Position numbers and translations under genes: made by a program
The notes under the pieces: model-generated
What the model was told of the DNA's origin: nothing
Seen by the model: only the letters and a program-made list of their open reading frames with translations
Database searches by the model: none
Shown here: positions 18,985 to 25,894 of the stretch, piece by piece
How positions within the stretch are numbered: position 1 is the first letter of the stretch
How the letters are laid out: each line of letters begins with the position of its first letter
Assembly (NCBI GenBank): GCA_947646735.1
Contig: CANTFK010000037.1
Location: 186,001-250,000, forward strand
Direction of reading: 5' to 3'
Source: Peronospora farinosa
Lineage: Eukaryota > Oomycota > Peronosporomycetes > Peronosporales > Peronosporaceae
DNA: 64,000 nucleotides

Positions 18985-20281
18985 TGTGGTGGAGTGGATT
19001 CTCAAACAACGTAGGAGATCCACAAACACACACAGCGCCGGACTGCCGACTTACGGAGGGGGTACCCCGATACCGTGTCGTGTTGGCCTTGGGTCTCACC
19101 TTGTGTACCCGTCGGCTTGGCTGGTCTTGCTCCTCGGTTGACGTAGAAGACTTAAACTTGGTCTTTGTATAAGACTTGGACTTGGTGGTCCCCGAGTGGA
19201 TATGCTTCACTTGGGACCGGTTTCTTGGGCTCAATCGACTTAGTCGAGAGCGATGCACCTGGTACTATGTACCCCTTTGGTGGCTGACTGTTCTTGGTCC
19301 TTGGACCCCTTTGTGTTCTTCCCCGTAGGAAAACCGCTTCCTGTAGCGGGTCGTAGAGTGTTGACACTTACTTGACACCTCAGGTCAACTATCCCGAGGT
19401 TCAACTTGCGCTGCTTGAGCCGTCTAACACCTGCTGGACGTCGGGGGGCCAAAGGATATCCCGCCCGGAAGAGGTGAGGCGACGGAGAAGCTTAGGAGGG
19501 GCGCTTAAAGCTGCCACGTGTAATGCAAATTCGAGTGTGTTTATTTACCTTATACCTTGTATGCTTTTCTTGCCTAACCCTAACCCTTTGATCTGGATAG
19601 TGCCACGTGCCGACTCTTGGAGGAAGTACTGGCTCCTTGGTACCCTGTACTTTCTGTAATCTTCGATATTCTGTGTACCGGTTCTGCACCCTCGGACATT
19701 GGCCCTGGTACCCCTGGGCCCCTGTACCCCAGGGCCCTTGGGCCCTGGTACCCCGGTTATCCTAGGCCCCTGGGCCCCGGCACCCTGGTACCCCTAGGCC
19801 CCGGTACGCTGGCACCCCTAGGCCCCTGGGCCCCGGTATCCTGGTACCCCAGGGCCCCTGTTACCTGGGGTCCACATGTTGCCTGGGGTTCACATGTTAC
19901 CTGGGGTCCACCTGTCACCTGGGTCAACCTGTCACCTGAGGTCCACCGGTCACCTGGGTCAACCTGTCACCTGAGGTCCACCGGTCACCGGGTCCACCTG
20001 TTGTCTGGGTCAACCTGTTGCCTGGGGTCCACCGGTCGCCTGGGTCCACCTGTTGTCTGGGACCCACCTGTTACCTGGGGTCAAATTAAGCTGTCCTAGC
20101 AGCACTGGTCCTTTGGTCTGTAGTGTAGGACATCCTAGTATCTTCTCCGAACTCGGGGCCTTGGACCAGTTCGGGACCCTGGTCACTCCCTGTCACTCAT
20201 TCAAGAGAGTGACCGAGATCTTTCACGCCAGTTATTATAATAACTACGAAGGGCCCCCCATTTCTCTGGCACTTCTCCACA
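18985..20281 (-). repeat. 5' LTR of the 13-kb Gypsy element (copy 3)
   Basis: 1297 bases with the same ends as copy 2 (TGTGGTGGAG...CTTCTCCACA). Carries CCTAACCCTAACCCT at 19573-19587, short GTACCCCTGGGCCCC and GGGTCCACC arrays (about 19705-20085) and the palindrome at 20230-20245. It is 36 bases shorter than copy 2, mainly through fewer minisatellite units. Confidence 0.9.
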
Positions 20282-20340
20282 CCATGGACATGTCCACTCA
20301 CATGTCTACGTCGTACCTGGACATTCGCATTCGGCTATTC
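20282..20340 (+). pseudogene. hAT-like/BED-type repetitive gene, fragment 3
   Basis: Right of the CCAT duplication, the host protein resumes as 'MDMSTHMSTSYLDIRIRL' and is then lost where a Copia-type fragment begins near 20340. The junction with fragment 2 is in frame once the Gypsy element is removed. The rest of the gene is absent from the window. Confidence 0.55.
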
Positions 20341-20800
20341 GACTTGAGCTTTTTGACCTTTTCACGCACAAGTGGTAGCGGGCGCCGATGTGCTTGCTGC
20401 GCTTGTGAAACTTCGGGTTCTTGGCGAACGCGATAGCACCTTGGTTGTCCTCGTAGATCTTGACTGCTTCCTCTTTCGCTATCTTACCAATCTAACACAT
20501 GAACACCTTGAGCCAAATCTCTTCTTGCGTTGCTTATGACAGCGCCATGTACTCTGCTTCTGTAGATGATAGCGCCACCGTCCGTTGCTTCTTGCTCCTC
20601 CAGCTGATACATCCGCTGTTCATCATGAACGCGTAGCCACTTGTACTTCGTCGTGACCTGATGTCACCGGCCTAATCCGCATCCGAGTAATCTTGGAGCC
20701 CGTTTTCATTGTTCGTTTGGAGCTCGATGCCATGTGTCTTCGTTCCTTGAATGTACCTGAAGATCCTTTTGAGTGCTTAACAGTGAGTTGAACACGGTTC
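20341..20800 (-). mobile_element. Ty1/Copia RNase H fragment
   Basis: The minus strand reads 'GTKTHGIELQTNNENGLQDY', '[19 protein letters not shown]', '[20 protein letters not shown]', 'EEAVKIYEDNQGAIAFAKNP' and 'KFHKRSKHIGARYHL', the conserved C-terminal RNase H of Copia pol. Several stops interrupt it (after the Asp-Ala-Asp, after 'YMALS' and after 'KVFMC'). No LTR or other Copia domain is attached, so it is a truncated relic. Confidence 0.85.
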
Positions 20801-20831
20801 TGACAGGTTTAAGACCTCTGGACCAGAATTT

Positions 20832-21165
20832 CTAGTAGAAAGCTGCAGATTTGGAGCGACGACTGGAGGACCACGACTTGGCCATTGCGGCGAACAACGA
20901 TTCATCGCTCTTACTGAACTCGGTCATAGGCGGCCCCGAAGGACGGGTAATTTTGCGCCTTACCGCTTTAGAAGGGGTCCGGACCTAAGCTAAAGGCGAC
21001 CGCGATCTCCTAGTCTTTTGGAGCTCCAGGTCCCGGTCATAGATGGGGTTAATTTTGCTGCAGTACCCCGGGCCACCGTCAGCTGTTTCTGCAGCTCGTC
21101 CCGGACGAGGGTCTTCACACGATTCTTGTAGTCGCCAACTTTTACTGGGGTACCAACACTTGCTT
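20832..21165 (-). pseudogene. Relic of the Gypsy antisense-ORF protein family
   Basis: The minus strand encodes 'LVRDELQKQLTVARGTAAKL' and further on 'SDESLFAAMAKSWSSSRRSKS'. These match 'QRDQLQKQLAVARSAANRS' and 'SDESLLAAMARSRASRRRGS' in the antisense ORF at 8718-10884, in the same order and at similar spacing. The sequence is too diverged and interrupted to code. It lies between the Copia scrap and a different gag relic and has no LTR of the first family next to it. Confidence 0.6.
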
Positions 21166-21950
21166 TGTCAGTGCTTGGGACCATCGTTAGACACATTGTA
21201 ACCTTTTTATCCATTAATGGGGTTCGGCACGATACAATTGACAAGGTAACGTGCGTGCTGGGAGTAAGCGTATATGTTACGATTACCCTGTTTCAGATCC
21301 AGGAGCTCAGCTCGAGCCCTAATTCGGCTCGAGGCGGTTCAAACTTCTGTTTGAGCCGCGTTTTGAAAACATCATTCGTTGGGAAAAAGTATAGGTCATG
21401 CAGTTTGGGCCCTAAGGCTCAAACTTTGGCACGTCCAGCCAAGTTCGACATAGCGAACTCGACCATCATCGCATCGTCATCGCATCGTCATCGATGCGGC
21501 GAGACTCAATGACGTCGAACCATCTCAACAAAGAATTATTTCGACTAACTTGTACTTGGAGACATCAATCTTCAAGGACTCGGGTTGACGTGTATACGCC
21601 GACCCGGCAGCAACAGCACTAGCCTGCTGTTGTCTCAACAGTTCAGACTGTTGAGCACCCTTCTGCATCAACAAGTCAGCTTGTTGAGCGCTTTGTTCTC
21701 TCAACAGGTCAACCTGTTGAGAACCTTGCTCCTCTAGCAAGGTGACTTTCTTTACGACTTCGTCAAGTTCATGTTGTATGAACTTGGCGATGGTTGCATG
21801 TTGGTCGTCTCCGCTAAGAGAGAGCAACATGGCACCAACGGCAGGGTCACCGATGGTTTCAGCCATACGCTGAACCGCATTCCATTCGAGGTCACTCAAA
21901 TGGCGGAAATCATCACGCGTTGCGTGATGACGTTCATCACCCGCTGATTC

Positions 21951-23687
21951 TGTGGTGAAGTGCCAGGAGAATCGGGGCCCAGGGTAACAAGGCCCCAGGG
22001 TACCAGGGTACAGGGGCCTTAGGGTACAAGGGCCCAGGCCTCGCAAGGTCCCAAGGTTCAATCGAGGGTCACCAGGGACAGGGTTTCCAGTCACCAGGGA
22101 CCGGAGTACTAGTCACCAGGGACAGGGTTTTCAGTTACCGGGGACAGGGATACCAGTTACCGGGGACAGGGTTTCTAGTAACCGGGGACAAGGGTATCAG
22201 TCACCAGGGACAGGGCACCAGGGACAGGGCACCAGGGACAGGGCACCAGGGACAGGGGTACCAGCTACCGGGGACAGGGGTACCAGTCACCGGGGACAGG
22301 GGTATCGAACGTCCAGGTTACCGGGGACAGGGATACTAGTTACCGGGGAAAGGGGTTCTAGTAACCGGGGACAAGGGTATCAGTCACCAGGGACAGGACA
22401 CCAGGGAAAGGGGTACCAGCTATCGGGGACAGGGGTATCGAACGTCCAGGATCAAAAGTACAAGGTTACCCTACCGGGCGCACACCAGGATTCGAAAGGT
22501 CCAGTGCCCCGAGGTGGTCCAAGGTCCTCAGGTCAAAGAAGGTACAAGGTATTTCAACGTGCAGAGTCGGTACAGGCCCCAAGGTCCAAGAGCACAGGGT
22601 ACAAGAGCCCAGGGTATCAGGGACCAGGGGCCCAGGGGTACAGAGGCCCAGGGGCCCAGGGGCCCAGGGGTTCAGGGGCCCAGGGGTACAGGGGCCCAGG
22701 GGTACAGAGGCCCAGGGGTTCAGGGGCCCAGGGGTACAGGGGCCCAGGGGTACAGGGGCCCAGGGGGTACAGGGGTACAGGGGTACAGGGGCCCAGGGAC
22801 CCGGGGCCCAGGGACCCAGGGGCCCAGGGGCCTAATGTCCGAGGGTGCAGAATCGGTACACAGAATATCGAAGATTACAGAAAGTGCAGGTACTAAGGAG
22901 CCAGTTCTTCCTCCAAGAGTCGACACGTGACACTATCCAGATCAAAGGGTTAGGGTTAGGCAAGAAAAGCATACAAGGTATAAGGTAAATAAACACACTC
23001 GAATTTGCATTACACGTGGCAGCTCCAAGCGCTTCCTTCAAGCTTCTCCGTCACCTCACCTATTCCGGGCGGGATACCCTTTGGCCCACCGACGTCAGGT
23101 GAGGTGACGGCTCAAGCAACGCAAGTTGAACCTCAGGATAGTTGGCCTGAGGTGTCAAGTTAGTGTCAAGACTCAAGTGCGAGCTTGTTTCGATCTACCC
23201 ACCTGTTCCGGGGAAGGAATTTATTTTGGCCCCCCCCCGTTGAAGACAGACGTGTGGTAAGATTCAAGCTCGAACGAACCCCAGGAAATATTTTGGCCTG
23301 TGGGTTCGTACCCATTCCACGACCCGCTATAGGAAGCGGTTTCCCTACGGGGAACAAGAAAAGGGGTGGAAAGACCAAGAAACCGTTAGCCACCGAAGGG
23401 GTACATAGTACCAGGTGCACTGCTCTCGACCCAGTCGATTGAGCCCAAGAAACCCTCGGCCCGAGTGAAGCATATCCACTCGTGGCCCCCAAGTCCCTCC
23501 ATACAAGACCAAGTCTTCAAGTCTTCTGCGTCTAACGAGGAGCAAGACCAGCCAAGCCGACGGGTACACAAGGTGAGACCCAAGGTTGACGCGACACGGT
23601 ATCGGGGTAACCCCTCCGTAAGTCGGCAGTCCGGCGCTGTGTGTGTTTGTGGTTCTCTCACGTCGTTTGAGAATCCACTCCACCACA
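21951..23687 (+). mobile_element. Solo LTR of the 13-kb Gypsy family, copy 4
   Basis: Begins TGTGGTGAAGTGCCAGGAGAA and ends GAGAATCCACTCCACCACA, flanked by a perfect 4-base duplication ATTC (21947-21950 and 23688-23691). 1737 bases. It shares with the other LTRs the AGGGTTAGGGTTAGG block (22946-22960), the TATA-like AGGTAAATAAACAC, GGGGTACATAGTACCAGG and the right terminus. Its internal repeats are a different type: GGGACAGGGGTACCAGTCACC units (22080-22460) and GGGGCCCAGGGGTACA units (22590-22830). The region 23150-23330 looks like a partial internal duplication. No internal retroelement genes, so a recombination product. Confidence 0.85.
22080..22830. repeat. Two minisatellite arrays in LTR copy 4
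   Basis: 22080-22460 iterates variants of ACCAGGGACAGGGGTACCAG. 22590-22830 iterates CAGGGGCCCAGGGGTACAGG. Open frames across the second array encode only Gln-Gly-Pro-Arg/Gly repeats and are not genes. Confidence 0.9.
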
Positions 23688-23719
23688 ATTCCATAGCGGA
23701 TGGTGCGGTGGTCGCTGAA

Positions 23720-23739
23720 CGGACCACGAAGTGCTACCA
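23720..23739 (-). other. Primer-binding site of the second Gypsy relic
   Basis: Two bases inside the LTR, the sense (minus) strand reads TGGTAGCACTTCGTGGTCCG. This complements a tRNA 3' end with terminal CCA. It fixes the orientation of the relic as minus and the LTR at 23742-24199 as its 5' LTR. Confidence 0.65.
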
Positions 23740-23741
23740 GG

Positions 23742-24199
23742 TGTAATGGGGCACCCTCCGACTATACTGATTACAGTATAGTCTACTTTAACTGATTACA
23801 GTGAAAGCAGGTGCCTCAGAACCTCACGTATACGTGAGCAGAGGAAGCTTATCAACTAAACAAACGCTTAGTTGAAAGGGAAAAGAAAACTGTATTTAAT
23901 ATAGTTAATTATCTAATAAAACTAATATGTTATAACCTATGTTAACTATATTAAACTACAACTATGTATGTTGACGACTTGCCCTCCACTCATTGCGCGC
24001 GTTCATCGGTCATTGGTCAGCGCGTTGGTTAAAAGGACGGCCCATATCAACCAATGAGAGGGCATCTCCAACTTCAAGGAGATCTAGGAACAATATTATT
24101 GGAAAAGGTAATATTGTCAAAATATTATTAGTTATAATAATATTTTTATTGACACTTCATATAAGTGTCAATATTGTGTAACGGGCTCACCCCGTTACA
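23742..24199 (-). repeat. 5' LTR of the second Gypsy relic
   Basis: 458 bases, TGTAATGGGG at one end and CCCCGTTACA at the other, an 8 of 10 inverted match with TG...CA termini. AT-rich and filled with short perfect hairpins: 23760-23783, 23823-23838, 24090-24117, 24119-24146, 24147-24173 and 24176-24200. Confidence 0.7.
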
Positions 24200-24510
24200 C
24201 TTAGTTGTAAAAAAAGAGAACTGTATTTAATATTGTTGAGCTTATCTAATAAAACTAATCTATTATAACTTCTCTTGATTATATTAAGCTACAACTATAT
24301 CTGTTGACTACTTGCTCTCCACTCATTGCGCGCGTTCTTCATTTCATCATCGCGTTAGCTGATCTCATGGCCTCTAGTAGCCAGTAGGAAGGACTTTAAG
24401 GAGATGCGATGACAAAAATATCTGAAGAGATAATATTGTTGAATATTATTATTGAGGTTAATATTTGTGAATATTATGAGCTAAGATAATACTCACATAG
24501 TCACTTAATA
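24200..24510 (-). repeat. Truncated related LTR next to the carrier gene
   Basis: Diverged copy of the LTR at 23742-24199. Shared blocks include ACTGTATTTAATAT, TCTAATAAAACTAAT, TAAGCTACAACTATAT, CTCCACTCATTGCGCGCG and the AT-rich hairpins at the end. It stops about 25 bases before the carrier start codon. Confidence 0.55.
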
Positions 24511-24534
24511 TTAGTGCTCATACAAATCATACAA

Positions 24535-25872
24535 ATGCACAACGATGGAAGTTCGGCGGTGAGTACGTCCGTCTCGAAGCCCGTTACTTGTAGTAATACT
24601 AACCAATGTACTACTATTCGATTCCATCTCTTAGTCCGAGAGTCAACTCCCGACTCTTCTGGTTCGATCACTACAGTCTCAATGTTTTTTTTTCCAAAGC
24701 TACACGATCTCGTATTACTATGTTGACAATTTGTATTATTTTCTTTGTTACTATTTTTTATAAATTAGGGTAGTGCTACAGCTGGAATGATTAGTCGTGT
24801 CTTGTGCCATCCACTGGACACTGTCAAAGCTCGATTACAAGCCAATACATCTAGGGATCACACTATTACGTCTCAATTGAATTTTCGAGCATTGAGGTCG
24901 GTACGTGGTAGAATAATTATATGATGTAGTAAATAATGGGCATTTCATTATGAAGTTTTTTTTATATAGTATACGACAGGTGCAGGGACTATATCGAGGC
25001 ATTGGGGTGAGTATCGTCGGCTCAGCACCAGCGACTTGTTTATACATGACGTCATACGAGATGTCAAAGGACGTGCTAATGAAAGTCGAGAGTTTTCGAG
25101 AAAACCCATCACTGCTTTATTTAGGGGCAGGACTTGCAGCGGAAGCAGTGAGTTGTGGACTTTGGGTGCCCATTGACGTGATTAAGGAACGCATGCAAGT
25201 TCAAGGGCAGTCGAAAGATGCAGTGAAGACTGTGCAGAAAATCTACTATCGCAACACCCTCGACGCTGTGCAGACAATTGCACGCACTGAGCATCTCGGT
25301 AGTCTGTACAAGGGCTATTTTGCAACGCTACTATCTTTCGGGCCGTTCTCGGCGCTCTACTTTATGTTTTATGAAAAGGCCAAGACGTTTGCAACGAAGC
25401 GACTTGATTTAGAAGACTTGCCAGCACATTATACACTCGCAAGTGCTGCAGTTGCTGGTGCTACGGCATCATTTCTCACCAATCCATTGGACCTCATTAA
25501 ACTACGACTTCAGGTACGCCTTGTATTTTCAATCCTCCTCATGTCATCGTTGTTAATAGAGTGAATGCACACTAGGTCCAACATGCATACGCAACGGAAG
25601 CAAGCCCTGCAGTCTATCGTGGAATCATCGACGGCCTCACACAACTGATCAGGTAACATGTCGGTCTAGTGCTTGATCGCCTTCCGTCGTCCTAGCTACA
25701 AGGATTGATTCATCGGTGTGATGCTTCTGTTTCGGTGAGTAGGACGGAGGGCGTGTTGGCACTATACAAAGGAGCTGGAGCGCGCGTTGCATTTCATGCT
25801 CCATCCACGGCTATCACGATGTCTCTTTTCGAAAGATGCCGACAGGTCTTTGCTTCTCTCATTGATGTGTAA
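24535..25872 (+). CDS. Mitochondrial carrier family protein (SLC25-like)
   Basis: Five exons join in frame: 24535-24558, 24769-24900, 24980-25513, 25576-25652 and 25743-25872 (897 nt, 298 residues), with GT/AG borders. The protein has the three-fold carrier repeat with signature loops 'PLDTVKARLQ' (about residue 24), 'PIDVIKERMQ' (about 117) and 'PLDLIKLRLQ' (about 227). Each is followed by a G-x-LYRG or LYKG matrix helix ('GLYRGIGVSIVGSAPA', 'SLYKGYFATLLSFGPF', 'ALYKGAGARVAFHAPS'). Such proteins move metabolites across the inner mitochondrial membrane. I cannot assign the substrate; the family includes S-adenosylmethionine and other carriers with similar signatures. The first exon has only eight codons, and an LTR remnant ends about 25 bases upstream. 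It ends 22 bases from the convergent J-domain gene. Confidence 0.88.
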
Positions 25873-25894
25873 TGTAGAAATGCAAATAGCAGAC

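Larger units (their letters stand above)
7248..20281 (-). mobile_element. Full-length Ty3/Gypsy LTR retrotransposon (13.0 kb) with an antisense ORF, inactivated
   Basis: Two direct LTRs (7248-8580 and 18985-20281) bound an internal region, with CCAT target duplications outside. The sense strand is minus: 5' LTR on the right, then PBS, gag with zinc knuckles, aspartic protease, RT, RNase H, a second RNase H of archaeal type, integrase (HHCC and DDE) and a chromodomain. A non-coding or antisense region of about 2.5 kb precedes the 3' LTR on the left. The long plus-strand ORF at 8718-10884 runs against the element. Many single-base shifts and some stops (for example Trp to stop near 14464) disable it. 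The LTRs are still very similar; I count four substitutions in the first about 120 bases, so the insertion is moderately young. It lies in an older hAT-like gene. Confidence 0.9.
21166..23694 (-). pseudogene. Gag of a second Ty3/Gypsy element, interrupted by a solo LTR
   Basis: The start ATG-GAA-T lies at 23694-23688. The next bases of the gene are at 21946 and lower, beyond the inserted solo LTR (21951-23687); rejoined they give 'MESAGDERHHATRDDFRHLS'. Downstream: 'DLEWNAVQRMAETIGDPAVG', a Gln-rich coiled coil with repeated Gln-Gln-x-Asp/Glu-Leu-Leu, 'PESLKIDVSKYK', then with frame breaks 'SNLAGRAKV' (one shift), 'FKTRLKQKFEPPRAELG'-like and 'NIYAY' motifs typical of oomycete gag. It is broken by shifts at about 21530, 21440 and 21380 and fades out near 21166. 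The coding sequence is unusually rich in perfect short inverted repeats. Confidence 0.7.

Noticed and set aside
22504..22930. Collagen-like Gly-Pro-Gln-Gly frames
   Set aside because: Translation of a minisatellite in the copy 4 LTR, open in overlapping frames at once.
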